Assembly (NCBI GenBank): GCA_038230415.1
Contig: JBBRNH010000027.1
Span: 1-58,579, forward strand
DNA: 58,579 nucleotides
Direction: 5' to 3'
Origin: JBBRNH01 sp038230415
Lineage (GTDB): Bacteria; Bacteroidota; Bacteroidia; Cytophagales; Spirosomataceae
Shown: positions 40,641-48,633 of the stretch, piece after piece
Layout: every line of letters starts with the position of its first letter
Position numbering within the stretch: the stretch's first letter is position 1
Translations under genes and position numbers: made by a program
The notes under the pieces: generated by a model
The model's input: only the letters and a program-made list of their open reading frames with translations
What the model was told of the DNA's origin: nothing
Database searches by the model: none

Positions 40641-41087
40641 TCAGGGAATAATACGGATGAAGTTGAGGATATCTTCGAGATGGTCAAAATCAGCATCGGT
40701 CGTGAGCAACGTTGCGCCCGTCACATACGCCGTTGCTGTTATCCACAGGTCATTTTTGCCCATATTTCGGGCAGTAAGACCTGCTGAAACCGGATAGTTA
40801 GGGTATTTGCACTGGCTGTATGCATCAATGTCGGCGTAGGCCTCGTAGATAGATTGATACGAAATACGTTGGGGCGTAAATCGCTTAATAAAGTACATCA
40901 TTAACGCTCTGCGCCCACTTTTCCAGTTCCGCTGATGCGCTAATGAGTACAGTTCACCGATTGTAACCTCAGAAATCAGTGTTAGGTTGGTTGTCGAATC
41001 AAAGTCATACAAGTCGTCAATAGTATTGAACAATGCGTTTTCACGGATCGCGTTTACCAAAATATTGGTATCGAGCAGGTAAATCAT
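40641..41087 (-). CDS. PIN-domain VapC-like toxin
   Basis: 148 residues. PIN motifs: MIYLLDTNILVNAI at the start, LISEVTIGELYSLA (conserved Glu), then GKNDLWITATAYVTGATLLTTDADF with the Asp residues of motifs 3 and 4. VapC toxins are ribonucleases that commonly cut tRNA or rRNA. The ATG overlaps the end of the upstream small gene (ATGA). The stop is immediately followed by miaE. Confidence 0.85.
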   Translation of the reverse strand: MIYLLDTNILVNAIRENALFNTIDDLYDFDSTTNLTLISEVTIGELYSLAHQRNWKSGRRALMMYFIKRFTPQRISYQSIYEAYADIDAYSQCKYPNYPVSAGLTARNMGKNDLWITATAYVTGATLLTTDADFDHLEDILNFIRIIP

Positions 41088-41278
41088 TTCGTCAACAATT
41101 TCAATAATTCTTCTGCCGGTAATTCATCTTTGAAGAGTTCCTGCATTCCTTCAAAGAACTCTCTCGTAAGCCGGTGCGGTTCGAGTTCTTCCGGCGAAAT
41201 CTGGCCCGGTGGGTTGCCCGGAAACTGCTTTTTGGGGCCAAGATGCTCCTCATATCTGATTTTTCGCTGCTCTTCCAT
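41084..41278 (-). CDS. VapB-like small antitoxin candidate
   Basis: 64 residues, charged, with a C-terminal helix (REFFEGMQELFKDELPAEEL) of the kind that wraps a PIN toxin. The N-terminal part (EHLGPKKQFPGNPPGQISPE) is proline-rich and shows no clear DNA-binding fold. It overlaps the VapC-like gene by 4 bases. A promoter box lies at 41321-41328. The role follows from gene order. Confidence 0.65.
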   Translation of the reverse strand: MEEQRKIRYEEHLGPKKQFPGNPPGQISPEELEPHRLTREFFEGMQELFKDELPAEELLKLLTK

Positions 41279-41320
41279 CGCTGTTTTCTGTTTTCAAGTG
41301 CCTACCTGTCTCATCAACAC

Positions 41321-41328
41321 CAAACATA
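41321..41328 (-). promoter_or_regulatory. Bacteroidota -7 promoter box (TATGTTTG)
   Basis: Exact TAnnTTTG on the minus strand, 42 bases before the start of the VapBC-miaE unit. Confidence 0.5.
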
Positions 41329-41436
41329 CCCGTCTGATTCGCCAGACCCAATTGGCCTGTCAGCCAAACAAATCGGCCACCCCGCAGCCCTCAACCGACT
41401 GCCGGTTTTGCCGGTAAAACGGCTGCGTGCGCCACG

Positions 41437-42963
41437 TCACTTATACAACGCCTTGCCAGCCGCTTCATACTTGTCGTTTGCGCTCCATTGCGGGCGGGTG
41501 GTGCGGTTGGCAATCAGGCGGGCGGTGTGGCTGAAGGCCTGGCAAAACCGGAGTAAATACCCCATATCAACGGTTTCGGCCTGATCTGATACCTGATGAT
41601 AGTTCTTGAACAGGGTTTCGTCAAAGGTTTTGAAACCGGGCGAGAACGTAGGGGCCGGTACGCCCTTTGCCGCCAGACTCACATTGTCAGAACGGTCGAA
41701 GAGGCCCTGTTCCGGGGCGGGTTCGGCAAAAACGGTCAGCCCGGCGGCTTTGGCACCGGCTTCGATTTCGGCCCGTGCGCCGGTGCGTTCCAGCCCGATT
41801 ACCGAAACTAACGTGGTGTCGGTATAGCCCGCGCCGTCGTTGTTGAGGTCGAAAATGGTTTGTTTCAGCGGTACTAACGGGTGTTCGGCGTAGTAGCGGC
41901 TACCGAGCAAGCCCACTTCTTCGCCGGTGAAGGCCAGCACCAGCACCGACCGTTTGGGCCGCTGCGCCATCAGTGCTTTGGCCGCGCTCAGCAACGCCAC
42001 CGTTCCCATGCCGTTGTCTCGTGCGCCGTTGAAAATACTGTCGGCATCGGTGGTGTTTGGCCCGCCGTTCTTGCCCGTGCCAACATGGTCAAAGTGAGCC
42101 GTAAGCAGCACATATTCATTTTTGAGAACCGGGTCGGTGCCTTCGATCAGCCCGGCAACGTTGGCCGACGAGACCGGCAGAACCACCTGCCCCGATGTGT
42201 TGATAGTCACCGTTTTGCCCGCTTCTTTCAGGCCCGCCAACTGGTTTTTGCCGTTGTCGGCCCAGAGGTGCAGCAATGGTGTTTGCAGTGTAGTCGTGGT
42301 GGTTGATGATGCGGGCGGGGCCAATGACAGGGTTTCGCGGCCAAAATACTGCCGGATGCTCCCCCAGGGTAAACTCGCTCCGGTCACCAACTCGATCACG
42401 CCAACGGCTCCCTTGCTGACTGCTAAGCTGCGTTTGGTTTGCATGGCTTCGATGAGCTGCCGGGGCGATTTGGCCTCCGCTGACCCAACCTGCGTAACGG
42501 CGATTTTACCCCGAACGTCCTGATTTTTATAGTCGGCATCGGTCAGGCCGTAGCCCACATACACTGTTTCTGATGTTAGATTAGCCTTGCCGCCCGACAT
42601 GACCACAAACGCATTGCCAACCAGCAGCGAGTCCGTCCCGACGGTCAAAATTCCAAAACTGGCGGGTTTCACGGCTTGCAGCAAAACGGGTTGCAGATAA
42701 TCGGTTTGGTTGGGCGGAGTTTGCAGGCCCAATGCCCTGAACTGCTCGGCAATGTAGCGGGCGGCTGCGCGGTTGCCGGGTTCGCCGGTGCGTCGGCCCT
42801 GCAACTCGTCAGAAGCCAAAAAGCGCAGGTGCGTGGCAACCTCGGTACGGGTCAGCGTGAATTCGGGTAGTTTGGGCAGGTCGTTTTTGCGCCGTTGTGC
42901 CACCGAAGGCAGGGTTAAGCTGGCAACCAGCAGACTGGTTAATAGGACAAGGCGGATGTTCAT
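41437..42963 (-). CDS. Secreted M28-family zinc aminopeptidase with PA domain
   Basis: 508 residues; signal peptide about 1-22 (MNIRLVLLTSLLVASLTLPSVAQ). A helical lead (EVATHLRFLASDELQGRRTG) precedes a protease-associated insert (about 115-225). The peptidase core shows AHFDHVGTG (His ligand), NGARDNGMGTVALL (bridging Asp), FTGEEVGLLGS (catalytic Glu and ligand), DLNNDGAG (Asp) and a C-terminal NYHQVSD (His). It should release N-terminal residues from peptides in the periplasm or outside. Stand-alone gene with its own promoter box. Confidence 0.92.
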   Translation of the reverse strand: MNIRLVLLTSLLVASLTLPSVAQRRKNDLPKLPEFTLTRTEVATHLRFLASDELQGRRTGEPGNRAAARYIAEQFRALGLQTPPNQTDYLQPVLLQAVKPASFGILTVGTDSLLVGNAFVVMSGGKANLTSETVYVGYGLTDADYKNQDVRGKIAVTQVGSAEAKSPRQLIEAMQTKRSLAVSKGAVGVIELVTGASLPWGSIRQYFGRETLSLAPPASSTTTTTLQTPLLHLWADNGKNQLAGLKEAGKTVTINTSGQVVLPVSSANVAGLIEGTDPVLKNEYVLLTAHFDHVGTGKNGGPNTTDADSIFNGARDNGMGTVALLSAAKALMAQRPKRSVLVLAFTGEEVGLLGSRYYAEHPLVPLKQTIFDLNNDGAGYTDTTLVSVIGLERTGARAEIEAGAKAAGLTVFAEPAPEQGLFDRSDNVSLAAKGVPAPTFSPGFKTFDETLFKNYHQVSDQAETVDMGYLLRFCQAFSHTARLIANRTTRPQWSANDKYEAAGKALYK

Positions 42964-42992
42964 GTAGCGTTTGGGGAGTTAGCCTGTTTTCA

Positions 42993-43000
42993 CAAACATA
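42993..43000 (-). promoter_or_regulatory. Bacteroidota -7 promoter box (TATGTTTG)
   Basis: Exact TAnnTTTG on the minus strand, 29 bases before the M28 peptidase ATG. Confidence 0.5.
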
Positions 43001-43024
43001 CTCCCCAAAACGCAGAAAGTCCGG

Positions 43025-43903
43025 TCAGGCAGCTTCGGCCATGTTGGTCTGTGCGGCTTCCCAGCCCAGAATGGCCCGTTTGCGGGTGATTCCCCAGCGA
43101 TAGCCGCCAATGCCGCCCGTCCGTTGCAGCACCCGGTGGCACGGAATCAACAATGCCACCGGGTTGCTGCCGCAGGCCGTACCCACCGCCCGCACGGCCC
43201 CCGGCGAGCCGATTTGCCGGGCAATACGTCCATAATCGGCCACCTGCCCGGCAGGAATCTTCAGCAGAGCTTCCCAGACTTTGATCTGAAAATTGGTGCC
43301 GCGCACCAGCAGATGAAACGGCTTGCTGCGGTCAGCATTTTCATCAAATAGCTGATTGATAACGGATTCCGTCGTAGCCGAGTCTTCGATGAAGACAGCG
43401 CGGGGCCATCTTGCGCGTAGATCGGTTAAGGCTTCGGCGCGTTCAGAAAACCCCTGAAACGTTAAACTACAGATGCCGCGCCCGGTGATTGCCAGTAGAC
43501 ACTCGCCGAAGGGTGTGGCATGAAAGCCGTAGCTAATCGTGAGTCCGGCCCCGCCCTGCTTGTATTCGCCGGGCGAAAGCCCTTCAAACGTCACGAACAA
43601 ATCGTGCAGCCGCGACGGACTCGATAGCCCGGTTGCGTCCGTAACGTCTAACAAATCATGCTGTTGGTCGAGGAGCGTTTTGGCGTAGTTGGTGGTGAGG
43701 TAGCGCATGAATCGCTGGGGCGTGGTGCCGGCCCAGCGCGAGAACAACCGCTCGAAATGAAACGGGCTGAGGTGAACACTGTCGGCTACGTCGGGCAGGG
43801 TTGGCCGTTGTTTAAAGTTTTCCTGGATGTAGGCAATCGCCGTTGAGACGCGCTCGTAATCTAAGGCCGCCTGTTGGGTATCGAACCGGGTGGTGGTTTC
43901 CAT
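43025..43903 (-). CDS. Ada-like protein: AraC-type HTH fused to O6-methylguanine-DNA methyltransferase
   Basis: 292 residues. Residues about 15-115 are an AraC-type double HTH (FKQRPTLPDVADSVHLSPFH, then FVTFEGLSPGEYKQ). The second half is the alkyltransferase with the active-site motif IPCHRV (C255) and the following GGIGGYRWG. It removes alkyl groups from O6 of guanine to its own Cys. It lacks the N-terminal zinc-type phosphotriester-repair domain of E. coli Ada, a common shorter layout. Divergent from the HMG-CoA reductase gene with 124 bases between starts. Confidence 0.92.
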   Translation of the reverse strand: METTTRFDTQQAALDYERVSTAIAYIQENFKQRPTLPDVADSVHLSPFHFERLFSRWAGTTPQRFMRYLTTNYAKTLLDQQHDLLDVTDATGLSSPSRLHDLFVTFEGLSPGEYKQGGAGLTISYGFHATPFGECLLAITGRGICSLTFQGFSERAEALTDLRARWPRAVFIEDSATTESVINQLFDENADRSKPFHLLVRGTNFQIKVWEALLKIPAGQVADYGRIARQIGSPGAVRAVGTACGSNPVALLIPCHRVLQRTGGIGGYRWGITRKRAILGWEAAQTNMAEAA

Positions 43904-44027
43904 TGTGTCAGATCGTCAGGAAATTAGCCCCTCCTGACAACACAAAGGTCGGCAGGATTGAAAAGGAGAAACACCCGGATATTGCTTTGTTTGATACCGT
44001 ATCACTTAAAAACGTGCTGATCCCGTT

Positions 44028-45200
44028 ATGACATCGCCCAAACTCCCCGCCGACCGCGCCAACGACTACACGACCGACATAGCCGCCCAACGCCGTGATT
44101 TTATTCAGGAACAAACCGGCGCGGCTTTGCACCACGTTGGGCAGTATTCCTTCGACCCGGCGGTACTGCCCGGCAACATCGAGCGATTTGCGGGTGTGGC
44201 GCAGGTGCCGATTGGCATTGCCGGGCCGCTGCGCGTCCGGGGCGAATGGGCCGATGGTGATTTCTACGTGCCGATGGCAACTACCGAAGGCACCCTTGTT
44301 GCCAGCTACAACCGGGGCATGAAACTCACCCGCGAGGCAGGCGGTATCCTGACAACGGTTTTAGACGATGCCATGAACCGCGCTCCGGTTTTTGTGTTCG
44401 AGAACGCCCGGTACTCGCGCGATTTTGGTGCCTGGGTTGATGCTAACTTTCTGACAATCAAAGCCAAAGCCGAAGAAACAACCTCGGTTGGCAAACTCGT
44501 CACCATCGGGCGGCATACGGTGGGCAAGCTCCACTGGCTGCGGTTTAACGTCACCACCGGCGACGCTGCCGGGCAGAACATGGTGACCAAAGCCGTTCAC
44601 CGGGCCTGCCACTGGATACTCGATCAGCACCCGCCGGGCCTCGAACATTTTTCGATGGCGGCCAACATGGACACCGACAAAAAACACTCGCACCTCAACA
44701 CGCTGCACACGCGGGGCAAGCGCGTGGTGGCCGAAGCAACCATCCCCAACCACCTGATTCAGAGCCTGATGCACACCACCGCCGAGGCACTTTTCCGGCA
44801 ACGGCAATTCTCGAATATGGGCGCAATGCTGTCGCAGTCGGTGAGCAACGGGGCGCATTTTGCCAACGGCATCACGGCTATCTTCATCGCCACCGGGCAG
44901 GATGTGGCAAACGTGGCCGAGTCGTCGGCGGGGTTTGTGTACAGCGAGGTGCGGCCCAACGGTGATTATTACTTTTCGGTCACGATACCGTCGCTCATCG
45001 TGGCGACTTACGGCGGAGGCACCGGCCTGCCCACGCAGCGCGAGTGTCTGGAAATGATGGGCTGCGCGGGGGCGGGAAAAGCCCACAAGCTGGCCGAGAT
45101 TGTGGCGGCAACGGTCTTGTGTGGTGAGTTGTCGCTGGCATCGGCCATCGTTGCCAACGAGTGGGTCAGCAGCCACGAAGCCCTGGGCCGAAATCGGTGA
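44028..45200 (+). CDS. Hydroxymethylglutaryl-CoA reductase, class I-like
   Basis: 390 residues, soluble. All four catalytic residues are recognisable: E87 (ATTEGTLVAS), K218/K219 (MDTDKKHS), D292 (IATGQDVAN) and H383 (VSSHEALGR). The DAxGxN nicotinamide motif is DAAGQN (179-184), and YGGGTGLPTQ follows. The wording ATGQD and GGGTGLPTQ is that of class I (NADPH) enzymes rather than bacterial class II. It reduces HMG-CoA to mevalonate. No other mevalonate-pathway gene is in the window, so whether it feeds isoprenoid synthesis here is unknown. Confidence 0.9.
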   Translation: MTSPKLPADRANDYTTDIAAQRRDFIQEQTGAALHHVGQYSFDPAVLPGNIERFAGVAQVPIGIAGPLRVRGEWADGDFYVPMATTEGTLVASYNRGMKLTREAGGILTTVLDDAMNRAPVFVFENARYSRDFGAWVDANFLTIKAKAEETTSVGKLVTIGRHTVGKLHWLRFNVTTGDAAGQNMVTKAVHRACHWILDQHPPGLEHFSMAANMDTDKKHSHLNTLHTRGKRVVAEATIPNHLIQSLMHTTAEALFRQRQFSNMGAMLSQSVSNGAHFANGITAIFIATGQDVANVAESSAGFVYSEVRPNGDYYFSVTIPSLIVATYGGGTGLPTQRECLEMMGCAGAGKAHKLAEIVAATVLCGELSLASAIVANEWVSSHEALGRNR

Positions 45201-45208
45201 TTTTTTTG

Positions 45209-45216
45209 TATATTTG
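45209..45216 (+). promoter_or_regulatory. Bacteroidota -7 promoter box (TATATTTG)
   Basis: Exact TAnnTTTG match in the 45-base gap after the HMG-CoA reductase stop and 29 bases before the Uma2 ATG, so the Uma2 gene has its own promoter. Confidence 0.5.
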
Positions 45217-45245
45217 GTATCAGCCGAGGCAAACACAAACAGATT

Positions 45246-45842
45246 ATGACCACAGCACCCGTTCTTGAAGAATCACGCAATTCTGAGCCGCTACCGGCTC
45301 ATTTTCAGACCGTTGACGAGTTCGAGGCCTGGGAATGGCAACATAACCGCGAAGGTTCATACGAATTTGTCCGGGGCCGAATCATCGAGAAAAAAGATAT
45401 GAAACAAGACGAATTTTTCATCATCAAGTTTCTGACCCGGCTTTTCACCCAAACAGTGGCCTACCAGGAAGGTGATGAATTAACGCCGGAAATGGATTCA
45501 TACATAGATGATGTTCGCAAACGTCGGCCCGATCTGGGGTATTTCACCATGAGCCAGATTACCGCAACGCGCACGGGAAGCCTTGTAAAAACTCGGTTCG
45601 CCATCGAAATTTTGTCTGATTCGGAATACCATCAGGATGTGCTGGATAAAATCGCCGAACGCGGCCCGCAGGATTATTTCGATGGCGGGGCGCAGTTGGT
45701 GTGGTATATCATTCCCCGACATCAGAAAATTGAGGTCTATATTTCTCCCGACGAATCGAAAGCCTACAAAGGTGCCGACGTGATTTCTGCTGCGCCCGTT
45801 GTGCCGGATTTCCAGTTTACCGTTGCCGATTTATTTGCCTGA
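45246..45842 (+). CDS. Uma2-family (DUF820) PD-(D/E)XK protein
   Basis: 198 residues. TVDEFEAWEWQHNREGSYEFVRGRIIEKK at the start is the usual Uma2 opening. Core residues are RRPDLGYFTMSQ (D) and TRFAIEILSDSEYHQDV (E), with the tail YFDGGAQLVWYIIPRHQKIEVY. It is not a close copy of the other Uma2 gene at 23066. Role unknown. It converges on the AraC regulator with 21 bases between stops. Confidence 0.85.
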   Translation: MTTAPVLEESRNSEPLPAHFQTVDEFEAWEWQHNREGSYEFVRGRIIEKKDMKQDEFFIIKFLTRLFTQTVAYQEGDELTPEMDSYIDDVRKRRPDLGYFTMSQITATRTGSLVKTRFAIEILSDSEYHQDVLDKIAERGPQDYFDGGAQLVWYIIPRHQKIEVYISPDESKAYKGADVISAAPVVPDFQFTVADLFA

Positions 45843-45863
45843 TTCTTGCTTACAACCTTGCAG

Positions 45864-46712
45864 TTAGGTATTAAACTGCCGTTTCCGAAACTGCGACGGA
45901 TTTTCGCCGGTGCGCGTCCGAAACACCCGGTTGAAATACGACAAACTCTCGAAACCACTGCCAAAACAGGCTTCCGTTACGGTATCGCCCGCCAACAGCC
46001 GCGTTTTGGCCCGGTTCACGCGGTACTGATTCAGAAACTCGGTAAAGGTGAGCCGCGTCATCCGTTTCACATACCGGCAAAACGCGGCTTTGGTCAGGTT
46101 GGTCAGGTCGGCGGCTTCGGCTAAGGTGATGGGACGCTGGTAGTTTTCTTCTACAAATTGATACAGCCGCCGGATGCGCTGTTGCTCACCCAAGTTATAG
46201 GCGTGTTCAACGGGCCGGGCGGCCAGCAAGCTGTACTCCGAAGAAGTTGCTAATTCCTGAAAAAGAGCCAGCAAATCGAGTAGTTGGCGAAACGGTGGTT
46301 CGCCCGATAGCTGCATGAGCCGTTCGCCAATCCGTTGCTTGGTGGCCCCACAGAACGAAATTCCCTGTTTGGCCCGCTCAAAAAGATGGGCAACGTCGGC
46401 CAGTTCGGGGAGTGATAAGACGCTGGTTTTCAGGAAGGCTTCGCTCAACTGCACCACCACCTCGCGGTAATCGGTTTTTACGCCATAATCAAAGTTCAGG
46501 TGCGGCACGTTGGGGCCGATAAACACCAGATCACTGCCTTCGTAGGTCGAAATATGGTCGCCAACGTGCCGCGTTCCCGACACGCCCTCGATATAGACCA
46601 ATTCATATTCGGGATGGTAGTGCCAGTAAAATAAATCGTTCAGGTGCGGGGTCAGCAGTATCCGAAACGACGAGTTGGCATCGGGCGTACAGTCTTCCAA
46701 AGCGACCTTCAT
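45864..46712 (-). CDS. AraC-family regulator with cupin sensor domain
   Basis: 282 residues. Residues about 15-110 are a cupin (FYWHYHPEYELVYIEGVSGT, then DLVFIGPNVPHLN). Residues about 180-280 are the double HTH (NYQRPITLAEAADLTNLTKA, then FGSGFESLSYFNRVFRTRTG). It probably senses a small ligand, often a sugar or organic acid, and controls nearby genes. It is divergent from the PhyH oxygenase gene with 143 bases between, the likeliest target. Confidence 0.9.
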   Translation of the reverse strand: MKVALEDCTPDANSSFRILLTPHLNDLFYWHYHPEYELVYIEGVSGTRHVGDHISTYEGSDLVFIGPNVPHLNFDYGVKTDYREVVVQLSEAFLKTSVLSLPELADVAHLFERAKQGISFCGATKQRIGERLMQLSGEPPFRQLLDLLALFQELATSSEYSLLAARPVEHAYNLGEQQRIRRLYQFVEENYQRPITLAEAADLTNLTKAAFCRYVKRMTRLTFTEFLNQYRVNRAKTRLLAGDTVTEACFGSGFESLSYFNRVFRTRTGENPSQFRKRQFNT

Positions 46713-46813
46713 TTATCCAGAATTATAGTGAGCGAGCCTAAAAGTAGTAATCAAGAGCAATATTGTTCAAATAGTGGTCATTTCAGGTGAAGAACTGAAT
46801 TTGATGTGCGTAG

Positions 46814-46821
46814 TACTTTTG
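46814..46821 (+). promoter_or_regulatory. Bacteroidota -7 promoter box (TACTTTTG)
   Basis: Exact TAnnTTTG match 34 bases before the ATG at 46856, in the AraC/PhyH divergent region; a natural site for AraC control. Confidence 0.5.
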
Positions 46822-46855
46822 CATCAATCAATATCACAAAACAAATTAGCAGACT

Positions 46856-47860
46856 ATGGAAGCGCAAACCATGACTCCGCCTATCATGATGCCGGGTGCG
46901 GCCCAGCCGAGTGCGGCACAAGTCAACAACGCCCACCAGGATATTCCGGGCAACCCCTCAACGCCCACCAGCAGCCGCCACAACCTCAACAACCGCTCGT
47001 CGGGGAAGCCGCTCCGCGTACTGTCTGAAACTGACTGGCAATTCTGGATCGAAAACGGCTATGTGGTTGTGAAACAGGCCGTTCCGCGTGAACAGGCCGA
47101 TGCGTTGGCCGCGTTGCTGTGGGAGTTTGAGGAGAAAGACCCCGCCAACCCCGATACGTGGTATGCCCCGGCCCGCGCCGAAATGAAGATGAAAGAACTG
47201 ACCAACAGCGGCATGGTCGAGCTGTATAACCACCCGCTGATGTGGGCCAACCGGCAAACGCCCCGCGTCTATGATGCCTTTGTGGACGTTTGGGGAATGG
47301 AAAACCTGTGGGTCACCATTGACCGGGCCAACCTGAACCTGCCCATGCGCCCCGGCCACGAATTCAACGGCTTTATTCACTGGGATTATGACCCCGAAAC
47401 CCGGCCCCAAAATGTGCAGGGCGTGCTGGCCCTCGCCGACCAGACCGACGAAAACATGGGCGGGTTTCAGTGCCTGCCCGAACTCTACCGAACCTACGAC
47501 ACCTGGAAACTGACCCAACCCGCCGACCGTAACCGCTTTAAACCCGACACTACCGGCTTCGATTTCGTGAAAGTAAAACTCGAAGCGGGCGACCTGCTGA
47601 TTTTTAACAGCACGCTGCCGCACGGAATCCGGCCCAACAAATCGGGCGATAAAGTCAGAATCGCGCAGTATATCTCCATGATGCCCGCCGAACCCGATAA
47701 CGAAGCCATGCGGCAGTGGCGGGTATCGTCGTGGCAAAACCGCATCGCGCCCGAAGGTTACGCCTTTCCCGGCGACCCCCGCAACTGGGAAAAAACCCGT
47801 TACGAACGCGCTGAATTGAGTAATCTGGGCGAGAAATTGCTGGGATCAAAACCCTGGTAA
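46856..47860 (+). CDS. Phytanoyl-CoA dioxygenase (PhyH) family oxygenase
   Basis: 334 residues. The first 50 are low-complexity (Met/Pro/Asn/Ser-rich, with no signal peptide) and may be disordered. The core is a Fe(II)/2-oxoglutarate oxygenase jelly roll: H175-x-D177 in FIHWDYDPETRP, distal H256 in STLPHGIRPN, and the 2-oxoglutarate-binding Arg probably in KVRIAQY just after. Bacterial PhyH members hydroxylate diverse small molecules; the substrate here is unknown. It starts 23 bases before the UPF0303 gene, so a two-gene operon divergent from the AraC regulator. Confidence 0.88.
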   Translation: MEAQTMTPPIMMPGAAQPSAAQVNNAHQDIPGNPSTPTSSRHNLNNRSSGKPLRVLSETDWQFWIENGYVVVKQAVPREQADALAALLWEFEEKDPANPDTWYAPARAEMKMKELTNSGMVELYNHPLMWANRQTPRVYDAFVDVWGMENLWVTIDRANLNLPMRPGHEFNGFIHWDYDPETRPQNVQGVLALADQTDENMGGFQCLPELYRTYDTWKLTQPADRNRFKPDTTGFDFVKVKLEAGDLLIFNSTLPHGIRPNKSGDKVRIAQYISMMPAEPDNEAMRQWRVSSWQNRIAPEGYAFPGDPRNWEKTRYERAELSNLGEKLLGSKPW

Positions 47861-47883
47861 CGTATTGATTTGCAACTTGCAGC

Positions 47884-48378
47884 ATGACCGATCTCGAACA
47901 AATTCTGGTGCAGGAGCAGTGGCTCCAGTTTGATACTTTCACGGCCAACACCGCCTGGGAAATCGGGACGCGGCTGAGAAAAGCGGTCGAAGCGACGGGC
48001 CGCGCCGTTGCCATTGACATTGAACTGGCCGGGCAACCGCTGTTTTTCTTCGCCATGCCCGGCACCACGCCCGATAACCTCGACTGGGTTCGGCGGAAAC
48101 GCAACGTGGTTCGGCGGTATCACCGCAGCTCGTATGCCATCGGGCTGGAAATGAAGCAGAAACAAACCTCGCTCGCTGAGTCGACGGGTGTGAGTGTGGC
48201 CGATTATGCCACGCACGGCGGGAGCTTTCCACTCCTGATTCGGGGGATGGGCTGCTTGGGAACGATCACCATATCGGGCCTGCCCCAACGCGACGACCAC
48301 AGCGTGATTGTGCAGGTGCTGGCCGAATTTCTGGGCCAAAACGCTGCCGGATTGGCGTTGCCCGCGCCGGTGGTGTAA
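47884..48378 (+). CDS. UPF0303/HbpS-like (haem-degrading domain) protein
   Basis: 164 residues filling one UPF0303/GlcG-HbpS-like domain: TAWEIGTRLRKAVEATGRAV, GQPLFFFAMPGTTPDNLDW, RRKRNVVRRYHRSSYAIGL, GGSFPLLIRGMGCLGTITIS and the end LPQRDDHSVIVQVLAEFLG. Members bind haem or small cofactors; the enzymatic role is not established. It is co-directional with the PhyH gene, with 23 bases between, and ends before a terminator hairpin. The pairing hints at a common small-molecule pathway. Confidence 0.88.
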   Translation: MTDLEQILVQEQWLQFDTFTANTAWEIGTRLRKAVEATGRAVAIDIELAGQPLFFFAMPGTTPDNLDWVRRKRNVVRRYHRSSYAIGLEMKQKQTSLAESTGVSVADYATHGGSFPLLIRGMGCLGTITISGLPQRDDHSVIVQVLAEFLGQNAAGLALPAPVV

Positions 48379-48408
48379 TTTCTGGAAAGAGGCTAAGAGT
48401 CGTAAACT

Positions 48409-48445
48409 GCACGAAGGCCATATCCCAACGGTATGGCCTTCGTGC
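48409..48445 (+). terminator. Hairpin after the PhyH-UPF0303 unit
   Basis: 14-base perfect stem (GCACGAAGGCCATA and its complement) with a 9-base loop, 31 bases after the stop. No strong T-run follows. Confidence 0.6.
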
Positions 48446-48474
48446 GGTTCAACATTGTTTAGGTAGTTCGTTCG

Positions 48475-48549
48475 GCACCGCCACCAGGCTGTGCCGTTTC
48501 AGGCCGGGAATTCTGGGGGTTCGGATATCCCACAGCCTGGTGGCGGTGG
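48475..48549. repeat. RAYT-associated palindrome, remote copy
   Basis: One inverted pair, arms at 48475-48494 (with two changes at its edge) and 48530-48549 (perfect). The spacer keeps GTTTCAGG next to the first arm but differs in the middle from the other copies. It is 17 kb from the transposase gene, between two genes. Confidence 0.85.
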
Positions 48550-48633
48550 GTAACAGGCCGCGTATTACCCAAAATGAATATTCCTAAACAGGTACATTTT
48601 TTGAGATTGCGCCCCTCCGGGGCTTTGTTGCTT

